A stretch of DNA of 22,944 bases from Daldinia sp. FL1419. Its lineage: Eukaryota; Ascomycota; Sordariomycetes; Xylariales; Hypoxylaceae. The notes beneath the pieces were generated by a model. That model was given only the letters and a program-made list of their open reading frames with translations. It was not told the origin of the DNA and searched no databases. The translations under genes and the position numbers were made by a program. Shown here piece after piece: positions 10,732 to 20,198 of the stretch. Every line of letters begins with the position of its first letter. Within the stretch, counting starts at the first letter, position 1. The stretch lies in NCBI GenBank assembly GCA_025201765.1, contig MU623641.1, positions 1 to 22,944 of the forward strand, in the 5' to 3' direction.

Positions 10732-11715
10732 ATGTCCCTCGCCAAAGTTAAACATATTCTCCTAGTACGTGCGCACTTCTGACCCAAAACCCTCATGGCG
10801 AATAATACGGTCTAATATACGAATCCGTAGGTCCTTTCCGGCAAGGGAGGCGTAGGGAAGTCTTCAGTAACTACCCAACTTGCGTTATCGCTTTCACTTT
10901 CTGGATACTCTGTTGGAGTCCTCGATGTCGATCTTACTGGACCTTCGATGCCGCGCATGTTTAACATCGAAGATGCGAAAGTTACTCAAGCACCAGGAGG
11001 TTGGCTCCCCGTGACCGTGCATCCTGCGAACCCCGAGGTCGGTATAGGCGAATTAAGATGCATGAGCCTTGGCTTCTTGCTACGTGGAAGAGGTGATGCA
11101 GTCGTATGGCGAGGCCCTAAGAAAACTGCTATGGTCCGACAGTTTCTCTCGGATGTACTATGGGGCGAAGTCGATTTCTTGCTCATTGATACACCTCCAG
11201 GAACATCCGATGAGCATATATCACTTGCCGAAACATTATTGAAAGACGCATTACCTGGCCAGGTTGCTGGTGCGGTAGTGGTGACTACGCCTCAAGCAGT
11301 CGCCACGGCGGATGTAAGAAAAGAGTTAAACTTTTGTTCAAAGACGGGTATTTCAGTTGTCGGCGTTATTGAAAACATGGTCGGGTTTGTGTGTCCAAAC
11401 TGCGCCGAATGCACCAACATCTTTGGAAAGGGAGGAGGTCAAGTAATGGCAGACGATTTCAACGTGCGCTTTTTAGGAGGTATTCCTATAGACCCTCAAT
11501 TTGTTATGTTAATCGAAACGGGAAGGCGACCGCGATACCCTCAAGGGACCGTTATCAACGGGCAAGACTTCTCCGAAACAGATCAAAATGGACACAGAGA
11601 TACATCGCATACGGAAACGAGAGAGGCTGGCCTACTTGCAAACAAATATCTGGAGTGTTCCCTTGAGCCTATCTTCAAAAAGATCACGCAAGATATCGTC
11701 ACAGCCATCGGATGA
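10732..11715 (+). CDS. cfd1: Cytosolic Fe-S cluster assembly factor Cfd1 (NUBP2-type P-loop ATPase)
   Basis: Cfd1 with Nbp35 forms the scaffold on which [4Fe-4S] clusters are built for cytosolic and nuclear proteins (CIA pathway). Predicted 305 aa. Exon 1 (10732-10764) encodes only MSLAKVKHILL; a phase-0, 66-nt intron (10765-10830, GTACGT...CCGTAG) is followed by exon 2 (10831-11715). Splicing puts VLSGKGGVGKSS directly after exon 1, giving the deviant Walker A/P-loop at residues 15-22 with both lysines (16, 21). DVDLTGPSMPRMF lies at ~42-54 and the switch-like DTPPGTSDEH at 131-140. The bridging-cluster motif CPNCAEC has Cys199 and Cys202, with a third Cys at 205. The WRGPKKTAM stretch and the IDPQF ending are characteristic of Cfd1. 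It lacks the ~60-residue N-terminal Cys-rich extension of Nbp35, which supports Cfd1 over Nbp35. Starting at the in-frame ATG 10948 would lose the P-loop, so the two-exon model is preferred. Confidence 0.95.
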
Positions 11716-11934
11716 TGTCGGACATATTGTTATCAGCCTAAGTTCTTTCGTCTACCTAGAATCTTACATCGATATGACCGAAGGGGGCATATTATATTAA
11801 ATATAAGATTTAATACATACCTACCTACCTACGTATGCAGAGGCCAACGGTCTAAACAGTCTTTTTTAGTGGTTGGGCAGCTATCGCCATTACTGACTTC
11901 TACGGCTTCGACTATCGCTATCAGTCGTCTACCA

Positions 11935-11976
11935 CATACTACATGTCGCATACTACATGTCGCATACTACATATCA
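11935..11976 (+). repeat. 14-bp tandem repeat, three units
   Basis: CATACTACATGTCG occurs twice exactly (11935-11948 and 11949-11962), and a third unit differs in its last bases (11963-11976). A related CACATG word follows. It lies about 220 bp past the cfd1 stop codon. Confidence 0.85.
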
Positions 11977-12700
11977 GCTACCACATGTTTTGGTGGAGAA
12001 GCAAGCTTCTGCGACGCTGTGATTAAATATTGACCTATAACGATCTGCATCTCGCAGGCCAGTCAGGGGTGTGACATCTATCAACGTTGCAGTGATAGGG
12101 CTATCTAAAGGAGAAGAACGAAAAGAAATTTATGGAAAAGAAAAATTTTATTATTCAAATGACCTGCATTCTCCAAATCCCGCGGCTGTGGAAACCTTCC
12201 TCGGACTGTGACCTAATCTTTTTAAGTCATTTATGTACGCAGAATTACTCACGACTGGGGTTCTTCTTTTGCTCGTGTGTAACAAAATGTAAGTATAAAT
12301 TATCAACCAGGGAAAAAATGATGGTGGTGGCAATGCGCAATGCTACGTTCGCACTCATAGGCATGAAATAAAGGCAAGAATCGATTTGACAATTCGATGC
12401 TCTTTTCGCATCTTAATGACAGATTCCATACCTAGGTACCTAAGTACCTAAATTAACCTACGTAGTAGGTAGTACAACCCATACATTACCTTGTTTGGGT
12501 ACATATTGTACCTACAGAATTGTGTGACTCCCGCTAACTTTTCCACTGACCTTCCTTATATTTTGCCTTATAGTATCTACCCGTGTAGATACATAGGTAC
12601 TTGAATTAGGTAGTTCTCCACTTTGGGCATGGTAGTGACCTCACACCTACCCAATTGTTGCGAAATCAGGTACCTACCTTACAGCTGGTACCACATGCAT

Positions 12701-12727
12701 ATGGCCGTCATGGCCGTCATGGCCGTC
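12701..12727 (+). repeat. 9-bp tandem repeat ATGGCCGTC, three exact units
   Basis: Three perfect copies, followed by a GC-rich palindrome-like GCCGGCCG. The unit length is a multiple of three, so it reads as a repeating tripeptide in any frame, but no gene containing it can be supported. Confidence 0.9.
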
Positions 12728-13381
12728 CTTGCCGGCCGTAACATTAAGCAGGTAACATTTCGCTTCTGAAGGTTAGATTTTTCTATTTTTTCTAGAATCG
12801 GACCTAAGGTTAGTGAGGTACCTGTTACACACCCTAGCTTGCAATCCAATTTTTTAATGTACTTTTGAAAATCTCTTTCACCGATACCTGATTTCGAGGC
12901 CTTCCACGCACTAAAACTGTCTCTTTGCCCCCCGAATTTTACATTTTGGTGAATAGGCAATTTGTCTATCCTACCCAATAAAATTTTATACAATCCATTT
13001 GTTTTTTTTTTGTTTTTTTTCCTGCGGTTCACTGCCCCAATTAGAAGCGCACTGAAAATACCGCCACCGAGTTTCTTCATTGTTTTATCAAAGAAGTAGA
13101 TTGGTAAAACCAAAAAATCGTTTAGTTACAAAGTCACAGCAATTAACATATTTCTTGCCTACAAATTACTTTAAAGAAAAAACATACTCGTTCGGATCGT
13201 CACCGGCGTCACACGACACAAAATACAATCAATTGGAGATATTCCGTTGCAGGGCTTGGCGATAATAGCCAATGTCAAAGAGAATTAAGATTCTTGATAC
13301 CTCTACGACGTAGCACCCCTCGGCATACAAAGTCAGCCTCGGGAGAAGACTCGAAATTTCTTATACAAGGCCTGGTTTTCC

Positions 13382-13447
13382 ATGAGCCCAGCAGATTTAC
13401 TACGATTCCTCTCTAAGCCAGCAAAGTATATTTCCCTCTTCCTCTAA
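13382..13447 (+). promoter_or_regulatory. Candidate upstream ORF (21 codons) before AdoMetDC
   Basis: ATG at 13382 opens a 21-codon frame (MSPADLLRFLSKPAKYISLFL) ending in TAA 13445-13447. It contains the last ATG before the AdoMetDC start, 574 bp downstream. Upstream ORFs control AdoMetDC translation in animals and plants, so this is worth noting, but whether the transcript begins upstream of 13382 cannot be told from the sequence. It may simply be chance. Confidence 0.2.
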
Positions 13448-13708
13448 GAGTATATTAATACGAACTTTTGCTAATTATCTGTCTCTCCTTAAAGGCCCAG
13501 ATAACACCAGCTTCGAAAACGCTTGACTCGAACTTACAACTCTTTTTGTTGTCCGTTCTCCTATTCTCACCGTATTTGCAGATACCCTCGTCTGCTAGGT
13601 CCGATACTCCCCCACAGGTATCGGTTTCTGCCAGAACGAGGCTCTAAACAAGGCGTCACCATTCCTTGGTCAAAGGTCTTCTTTCTCCCCCTCCGAGCTC
13701 GACCACCC

Positions 13709-13732
13709 TAACGTCCTCTTCGTGAGACGTTA
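13709..13732 (+). other. Leader hairpin 1
   Basis: Inverted repeat TAACGTC (13709-13715) and GACGTTA (13726-13732), a 7-bp perfect stem with a 10-nt loop, 224 nt upstream of the AdoMetDC start. Confidence 0.5.
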
Positions 13733-13753
13733 AGAAAAATACTTGCCATTGTA

Positions 13754-13768
13754 GCTGGCTCCGCCAGC
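13754..13768 (+). other. Leader hairpin 2
   Basis: GCTGGC (13754-13759) and GCCAGC (13763-13768) form a GC-rich 6-bp perfect stem with a 3-nt loop. Confidence 0.55.
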
Positions 13769-13803
13769 ATTCACGGTTACTCATTAACCTGTGGGCCTAC
13801 TCT

Positions 13804-13833
13804 CTCAAACGAACGCCGCAAGGTTCGTTTGGG
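13804..13833 (+). other. Leader hairpin 3
   Basis: CAAACGAAC (13806-13814) and GTTCGTTTG (13823-13831) form a 9-bp perfect stem with an 8-nt loop. In RNA it extends outward by a U-G and a C-G pair to 11 bp. It is the longest stem in the leader and lies 122 nt before the AdoMetDC start. Confidence 0.6.
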
Positions 13834-13955
13834 CGGCAGTCAGTGCTCCGCGGTCGCTACAGTACCTCGTCTGCAGCAAACATCCCGATAACAAAACGAT
13901 AATCCAGCTCCTCTTAAGCATCTCGGCTGCTCGCCTCTAGGGTCCCTGTACGGAG

Positions 13956-15589
13956 ATGGTCAACCTCGATATTCCCCCCAACTATACATTCTCGCCATCT
14001 GAGGGTACGCCCCATTTGACAATCAATCATGATGTTGCTGCAGATTTAGACTCTACCAATGCCTTTGAAGGTAAGATACCCTGGTTTAATCGGTTGATAA
14101 GTGCTAAAGATATTTAGGCCCAGAAAAATTGCTTGAGGTATGGTTTGCTCCCAACCCCAAAGCTCTTCCGCCTGGTGTCAAGGAGAATGGCTTGAAGTCA
14201 GTCGCAAGTGAGACCTGGGTTGGAATGCTCGATATGGTCAATTGCAAGATCCTCTCGGTTCTTGAAGCTGAACACATGGACGCCTATTTGCTTTCCGAAT
14301 CCAGCATGTTCGTGTTCCCTCACAAACTTATTCTCAAGACGTGCGGAACCACCACTCTTCTCCTCGGCCTCCATAGGCTCCTTCGAATTGCTGCTGAACA
14401 TGCCGGGTTCCCCTTCCATAATGCTACCTCGATGAGCGACATCCATGCTGCCGCCACGCCTTATCGGGTATTTTACTCGCGCAAGAACTTCCTATTCCCT
14501 CACAAGCAGCAGGGTCCTCATCGTAGCTGGAAGCAGGAAGTCAAGTATCTTGATGACATGTTTGAGGGAGGAAGCGCTTATATGGTTGGAAAAATGAACG
14601 GTGACCACTGGTACTTATACATCACCTCGCCATCCATGAACTTGACACCGCCTCGTACGCCGGACAGTGAAAAGGCGGCTGTAAGCCCTACCAGCACGTT
14701 CAGAATACCCACCGGTCTAACTTCCGCCTTCAACGGTGGTCTAGAGGGTAACGACGAAACACTCGAGATTTTAATGACGGACCTTGATCCAGAGAATGCG
14801 AAGAAATTCTATCTAGAGCACGCGAGTGCGGTCGCGAGCACTAGGCTCTCTGAGCGGGTCCAGGAAGCACGACAGATGGCGATTGACAGTCTTGGAGATC
14901 TATCTAACAGTACTGCTACACTCCAGACCACAAGCACGATCGAGAGCGTGTTTGATGATATGGTCGACGTATTTAGCAATGGAAGCGATTCCGATCTGCA
15001 TGACACTCATACCCCACTCTCCGAGCAAGCGGATGCCGAGTGCCTAACCACGGAAGGCCATGCGCTTGGGACCGTAGTTTCGGATGCCTGTGGTCTTTCG
15101 GATGTGTATCCCACTTCTAAATACCCGGACGCCCGTATTGACGCCTATCTTTTCACTCCGTGTGGTTTCTCGGCGAACGGTATCATCCCGGCCCCTCACA
15201 AGCAAGAGAATGATGAAAATGCTAAATCCACTCATTATTTTACTGTGCACGTGACACCCGAGCCGATCTGCTCATTCGCTTCTTTCGAGACCAACGTTCC
15301 AGGCGGCCAGAATGGACGTGAAACATCGGAAATTATCGATCACGTGGTTCGGATCTTCAAACCAGGACGATTCAGTGTCACACTTTTCGAAGCCAAAACG
15401 ATTCATACATACGACAATGACGAGGTTCCGGTTGATATCGGTCGGGGCAAGCGTATGGAGAAAATCCCAGGATATCGGCGTATTGACCGTATTGTTCACG
15501 ACTTCGATGATTACGAACTTGTCTTTCGATACTATGAGCGAGAGGATTGGGTCGGTGGAAGCGGACCCCGCGTTGGGGAAGACGTTTAA
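13956..15589 (+). CDS. spe2: S-adenosylmethionine decarboxylase proenzyme
   Basis: Makes decarboxylated AdoMet, the aminopropyl donor for spermidine, using a self-generated pyruvoyl group. Predicted 528 aa: exon 1 is 13956-14070, the 47-nt intron is 14071-14117 (GTAAGA...TTTAG, phase 1) and exon 2 is 14118-15589. The substrate-site segment FEGPEKLLEVWF (37-48) carries Phe37, Glu38 and Glu41, matching human Phe7, Glu8 and Glu11. YLLSESSMFV holds the self-cleavage site between Glu99 and Ser100. TCGTTTLLL provides Cys114 (human Cys82). CGFSANG (Cys387, Ser390) and TVHVTPEP (His416, Glu420) match the processing and substrate residues, so the enzyme should be active. It is longer than animal AdoMetDC (~334 aa) because of low-complexity inserts between about 210 and 370, usual for fungal forms. 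It follows a long ATG-free leader, suggesting translational control. The neighbours are not polyamine genes. The symbol follows yeast SPE2; Neurospora uses spe-2. Confidence 0.96.
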
Positions 15590-16739
15590 GGGTCCGTTGA
15601 TCCAATTTTTCCTCATTCTTGATTCGTTTCGCTTTTACGTTGGCTTGTCGAGACTTTCAGATGGTTAGCAGGCATGGTTGTGATGTGAAATTGAGCGGTA
15701 GTAATAACTTTGGATGTGCAAGAGGTTTTCGTGTTCCGCTTTGATATTAGTCTTGATAACCTGTGTTATAGTTATCTACTACAAGTCTAGACTTGGTACT
15801 CTCATTCTTCACTGATCAATTAAGGCTTTAGATTGGCGTACTCCTAATTGGATCATGGCATGTGACCTTTAATTGATTGTAGAGTGTTAATTGGAACACT
15901 GCCAGACCTATGCCCGGCGGTTCACGATGTATCGATCCCAAATGACGGGTGTTGAGGGGTATATGCAATAATATTGTTAGGAAAACCTAGCACAAGTTAC
16001 TGTGAACCCCTTTTAGCCTATATCATTCAACTTCTTGGTATCTTGCCTGGAAAGGAGTGCTGTTTTTGTTGTGAAGCTTGTGCAATCAAGCTATTAAAAT
16101 AACACCGAATCTTGCGGGTTCCCCGACGGGCATCATTAGCTGTGGCGTATTTTGGTATTGCGTGGTCAAGCAAGAACGCTGATTTATTCCCCTTTGATAA
16201 CCCATCATTTCATGCAGCAAGGTCGAACGGGCTTTCTACCTAACTGTTGACCGACTGCAGTCCCATATCTTCTACTATAGTGGACGGATTTTTACCTTCA
16301 TAATTTAGGGGGGGAGGGAGTGGGCATTTTATAGGGGATAGGTTAACTACCAGCCCACATACCACAGGTTCAAGCCGGATAGCTTTAGTCACGGAGAGAA
16401 TAAACGTACTTATACCTAGGTAGGTTACACTGGCTAAAATATATACTATAGGTGCATGTTTCTTTTGCTGTGAAGCAAGTGGTCTTGGTCTAGCTAAAAT
16501 ACATAATATTTTCTTGTGTTAGGAGCTAGTGGTCCTCTTGATTTTGTGTGTTGTACAGTCTGCTAATATCCTAGTGTATTGATGGATTGTCTTTTGTCTA
16601 ACACGCAACCTGTAAATGTCCTGCTGTTAATACAAGATGAAGAAAGCTAAAAACACAAAAAGAATCAGGAAAAAATGAAGCCGAGTTGTAATTGTTGTCC
16701 AGTTAGTGTCAATCTGGAGATCATGTTCCTAGAAAGGGG
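15590..16739. other. Convergent intergenic region
   Basis: About 1.15 kb between the stops of AdoMetDC (plus) and the zinc-finger gene (minus). It should hold both 3' ends. It has a short G-run near 16308-16320 and one ACCTAGGTAGGT word near 16415-16428. I see no gene, RNA or strong repeat. Confidence 0.6.
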
Positions 16740-17678
16740 TTAAGATCTGTTTATCCCTTCCATAGTAGCGCCCGAGTCCTGCTGTGCGAAGCTATCAACT
16801 AGATAATCGATTACCTGATGAAGGACCATCGTGTACAACGACGCCAAGTTGCCTTCCTCGTCCGGTAGATCATAGTTGTGAAAGCCTCTCTCCTTAAGGA
16901 AGCCAGACACAATCTTCCGCCCATTATCTTCCCAGTAATCTCGGAATGAACAAACCGTAGACTCCATAGGACATGAAGGATACGTGGCGTTCGGTAAGTG
17001 CTCTCCAGGGAATACAATTGCCCAAATAGATAACCATTGAAGCTCCTCGTGCATTCGAGGATCCGAAGGGTAGGCTAGTCGTTGGGCCTGTTGTACAGTT
17101 ATGCCTTCGGGCGTAGGCAGCTCTCGTAGGTCACAGGCTCGACTTCGAATGTGCTCATCGCAAATAGCCATTGTAGGGAATATTCTACCGCATATCGGAC
17201 AGTAAGGCGGCAGCCTATGAGCATTCCAGACATGTTGTTTCACGTCTTTAATTCTTCGGAAGCTTGCTCTCGTGAAGCATGCTATATGATCCGCCGGACT
17301 ACGGATGTAGAACGGGCACGCGAATTGGCGCTTTGGCGAGCGGGAACTTCTTCGGCCTTTTCCTGGCGTGTGACCGGTCTTTTGTCCCGGGTTATTTCGA
17401 TGGTCCGTCTCGGATTTGTTAACTGGGTAGGATTTATTAGCTTGTATAACTCATTCATATGATTCCTTGCCAGACCAACTCTCAAGTTTAAACTGCTCTA
17501 AAGCGTATGTTTTAATCTCATCTACGGTTTGTGCCCATTGGTGGTCGGAGCCCAGGGCATGAGGCTCTCGCATGGGAGCTTCGAAAAACCCGACGTCGTC
17601 TCCATCAGGTCCGTAATTATCCGGTGCATCATCAGGCAGAGGAGAGTAAGACGTATAGTATCGGTGAGAATGATTCAT
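16740..17678 (-). CDS. Fungal C2H2-type zinc-finger protein
   Basis: Predicted 293 aa, start ATG 17676-17678, stop TAA 16740-16742. Exon 1 is 17678-17480 and exon 2 is 17422-16740. The inferred 57-nt intron (17423-17479; donor GTTGGT, branch-like GCTAAT, acceptor CCCAG) removes an in-frame TGA at 17451-17453 and keeps the frame through a split Ile codon. Residues 1-66 are acidic and aromatic (DDAPDNYGPDGDDVGFF); ~75-98 are basic and low-complexity. Two zinc-binding units follow: Cys102, Cys115, His130, His135 (C-x12-C-x14-H-x4-H), then Cys141, Cys144, His157, Cys163 in RLPPYCPICGRIF...HIRSRAC. The ACPFY...FRRIKDVKQH...H...PPYCP pattern is common in Pezizomycotina proteins of unknown role. The C-terminal half has no domain I recognise. 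DNA- or protein-binding is possible. The donor is non-consensus; if it is not used, the gene is broken by the TGA after 75 codons. Confidence 0.75.
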
Positions 17679-18289
17679 TATCTAGACGAAGCTTTTTCCT
17701 TTTCTTTTTCGTCTTCTTCTTCTCGTATTATATCCCTTTCCCGCACACTTATGCTGGGGCTGGTCGTTTATATTCTAATGAGGCTCTTGGAGATGCAAGA
17801 AGGATATGAAATGAGGCTCTGGATGAGGCAGCTTATTTCCAACTGGTGAATCTAGGCTCTAGGCTTATATAGTTAGATTCTTCGGTGTAAGTTTTCAGCT
17901 ATTCAACTTCCCTGAGTATAGAAGGTGTCTCAGTCGTGTCTAAGTAGCACTTTCGTGGCCGACCTTGTATCTGTAATTATAAATTTCTACTTGACAGAAT
18001 AAGATGAGTTTACTCTCGGCCCCCAAAATTCTGTTTTTCAGCTAAGATAGGTACCTATTTCTAGTCCTGCGTTATGTGCGCATTCCCGTCAGCATGTAGT
18101 ACCTAGCAGATAATCAAAAATTTCTATAGGGCCTACTTCCAAATGTGTGCCATGACGTTTTATATTCATGATGTCGGGCTTTGCTGTCTGCCTCAAGATT
18201 AAATAAAAGTTTCCTATTAGTGGACAGGTATATTTGTTGTCTTTATTGACGTGAGAAATCCATAGTGCTACCCAATATACAGATATAAT

Positions 18290-18390
18290 AACCAGATACC
18301 TGGGTACCTAGGCAGCTAGGTTAGGTATTTAGATACGCTAACCCCGCATGTTACCTAGGTTAGCACTAACTAGGTAGGTACCTATTCAGG
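18290..18390. repeat. Cluster of GGTACC/ACCTAGGT words
   Basis: Within ~100 bp the spacer carries GGTACC at 18303-18308 and 18377-18382, an ACCTAGGT near 18353-18360, and several CTAGGTTAGG/AACTAGGTAGG variants. It is the densest patch of the motif family in the window and sits just before the AT-rich boundary. Confidence 0.7.
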
Positions 18391-18397
18391 TATTGCA

Positions 18398-18454
18398 TCT
18401 CTCTCTCCTTCCCTCTCCCTCTCTCTCTATATATATAACCTATATATATATATA
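18398..18454. repeat. (CT)n then (AT)n microsatellite
   Basis: A pyrimidine tract of CT repeats (about 18398-18428) runs into AT repeats (about 18428-18437 and 18441-18454). It marks the approach to the AT-rich block. Confidence 0.85.
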
Positions 18455-18675
18455 CATTATATAATAGGCATATTTGGAGTAGGTATGTATGTACCTATCC
18501 GTACCTGTCCTATATCCTTTAATTTAGGTGGTAATATATTTTAAGGCCTAATTAATTTAGAGAAAATAGAAATATATTTAAAGCCCATATAAATTAGGTG
18601 GAGCTACATTGTATCAAATTTCTTTAATTATTATGCATTTAGCCTTTTTAGGTAACCGCTTTCAGAATCTCCAGG

Positions 18676-18740
18676 TATTCAAGTATTCAGATCTCTACCA
18701 TAGTGGCAGTGGGGGGGTTGTTATAACCATAATAAATTGA
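18676..18740 (+). repeat. Left arm of ~3.2-kb-spaced inverted repeat
   Basis: The 14-bp core CTACCATAGTGGCA (18695-18708) is found exactly, inverted, at 21915-21928. Weaker similarity continues inward through a G-rich run to about 18740 and outward to about 18676, with mostly transition differences. Confidence 0.55.
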
Positions 18741-19118
18741 AATATTATTTTATATTTAAATAGTATTCTTTAACAGATATTTAAATATAATTATTATAAT
18801 AATTTTAGATTTTATAATGATTTTAAATTTTATAATAATTGTATATTTTTTATTCTAAAGTTTTGATTAGTTCAAAAAGTGGGGCAAATCTGTTTTAAAA
18901 TTCGAAAATTTTAAGGTTTTTTTTTCACTTTTTGACTGATTTGAATCTATGACCTTAAGGTTTTAAGTTTTATTTTTACAAATTTTACTTTTATAAATTA
19001 CAATTTATATTATTTATAATTAAATTATTTTATATTGTAATTTATTAAAAGTTTAATTAATTTTAATTATTATATATTTTAAATTTAAAAATATTTAAAA
19101 TATATATTAAATAAATAA

Positions 19119-19284
19119 AATACCATTGCATATAATAATAAAAATAAGAATATTCAAATATATTGAGTCAAAAGAAGTTATAGAAAAATAAATATATACT
19201 CTGATTGTGGTTAGAATATGTGGTTTATATATAGGATTAAAGTAGGTCTTATACCACCACAATCACATAACTAATATTCCCATA
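19119..19284. repeat. 166-bp dispersed repeat, copy 1
   Basis: Aligns without gaps to copy 2 (21408-21573) in the same orientation; I count 18 differences, 17 of them transitions. It contains a 10-bp inverted repeat, TGATTGTGGT (19202-19211) and ACCACAATCA (19256-19265). Read on the minus strand it has a TATATAAA box and ends in TGCA followed by ATGGTATT, which resembles the end of a Copia-type LTR and the start of an initiator-tRNA primer site. That identity is tentative. Confidence 0.75.
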
Positions 19285-19557
19285 TTAGCAACTTTTTCTT
19301 TTCTTACAAAATCATATAAAATCATATGACATTGCTTTGTACGAGCGCCAGCTAGGTCACGATCTTAAAACGTTTTAAAATGCATCAAGATCAGCTCTTT
19401 TTGTAATTGATGGTTGAATGACTTATATGCCTTGATATGGTACATTATAACCAGGAAATACTTATATATCTAATATTATATAAGGATAGGTTTCTTACCC
19501 ATCTCTTTCTTAGATAGCTTTCTTCCTTAAACAACTTCAATACATCAATCTCATCCT

Positions 19558-19586
19558 TATTATTATTATTATTTTATTATTATTCT
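19558..19586. repeat. (TTA)n microsatellite
   Basis: Repeated TTA/ATT units with one interruption, inside the AT-rich block. Confidence 0.8.
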
Positions 19587-19668
19587 ACTTTTATTTTACG
19601 TACGTACCTACCAACAGTAATCTTCCTTTTGCTTCTTATCAAACTGAATTAATAACCCCTTATATCCA

Positions 19669-19770
19669 TATATTCGTTAGGATTCCAAATATCCAACCTT
19701 TATCAAGGCTTTGCCTTTCAATTTAAAGATTTTAAAATAATAACAAATTTTAAGATAATAATTTTAATAT
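19669..19770 (+). repeat. Left arm of ~100-bp inverted repeat
   Basis: Matches the reverse complement of 20199-20303. The core 19680-19711 (32 bp, beginning GGATTCCAAA) differs from 20260-20291 at two sites, both C/T transitions. The remainder aligns with more transitions and small gaps. The arms are separated by ~430 bp of AT-rich DNA. Confidence 0.75.
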
Positions 19771-20198
19771 TAAATTTTATTAATATTCCTTATATAAAAA
19801 CTTATATTTTAATTAAAACAAATAATATCAATTATATATATATTTCTTACCCTTCAACACCTAATTATATAGAAAATCCCTCCATTTATTCAAATATTAT
19901 AAAACTCATAAATTCTTCATTAATACATACCAAATGTTAATTATATGGTAAATTTAACATATTAAGGGTAATTAAAGGAATATTTATTAATTAATTTATA
20001 AGAAGTATATATTATAAATAAATAATATAATGAGATTATGGTATTATAAAGGTCTGGGATTAAATTATTAATTATTAAATATTATATTAAAATATAATAA
20101 TTTTAAATATTTGAGATTAAGTATAGTTATAATTAATAAAAGAATTCTTAATTCTAATAATATTTAAGTTTTGATAAGATTTATATATTAAATTATAT

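Larger units (their letters stand above)
11716..13381. other. Gene-free spacer downstream of cfd1
   Basis: About 1.7 kb with no gene I can support. It contains the 14-bp and 9-bp tandem repeats listed separately and many GGTACC/ACCTA words (for example 12435-12440, 12669-12674, 12817-12822). The longest open frame (minus, 12679-13080 from an ATG, 133 codons) is Lys-rich at its start, ends by reading through the 9-bp repeat, and resembles no family known to me. Confidence 0.55.
13385..13955 (+). promoter_or_regulatory. ATG-free presumptive 5' leader/promoter of AdoMetDC
   Basis: There is no ATG on the plus strand between 13385 and 13955, 571 bases in which about nine would be expected by chance at even base composition. 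Pyrimidine-rich tracts of the type found near fungal transcription starts occur at about 13431-13444 and 13678-13694. Three hairpins fall in the right half. The pattern suggests that much of it is transcribed as leader and kept free of upstream starts. The transcription start and any leader intron are unknown. Confidence 0.5.
17679..18500. other. Spacer between zinc-finger gene and AT-rich block
   Basis: About 0.8 kb, probably including the zinc-finger gene promoter; a pyrimidine-rich tract sits at about 17693-17745. GGTACC/ACCTAGGT words are dense at 18290-18390. No gene is supportable; the plus-strand frames around 17529-17849 are antisense shadows or chance. Confidence 0.55.

Noticed and set aside
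11935..11976. CRISPR-like array
   Set aside because: Units are 14 bp with no spacers, in a eukaryotic genome; this is a simple tandem repeat.
12679..13113. Minus-strand open frame of 144 codons (133 from its first ATG)
   Set aside because: No recognisable domain, first codon is TTG, composition is Lys-rich and low-complexity, and the C-terminal end is just the 9-bp repeat read as TAM. Nothing supports it as a gene.
15312..15668. Plus-strand frame overlapping the end of AdoMetDC in another frame
   Set aside because: Overlaps conserved AdoMetDC coding sequence (HVTPEP, SFETN) and has no domain of its own.
16740..17678. Zinc-finger gene as a pseudogene
   Set aside because: The only lesion is one TGA that lies inside a plausible 57-nt phase-preserving intron; both zinc-binding units and the rest of the frame are intact. 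Kept as a gene with the alternative stated.
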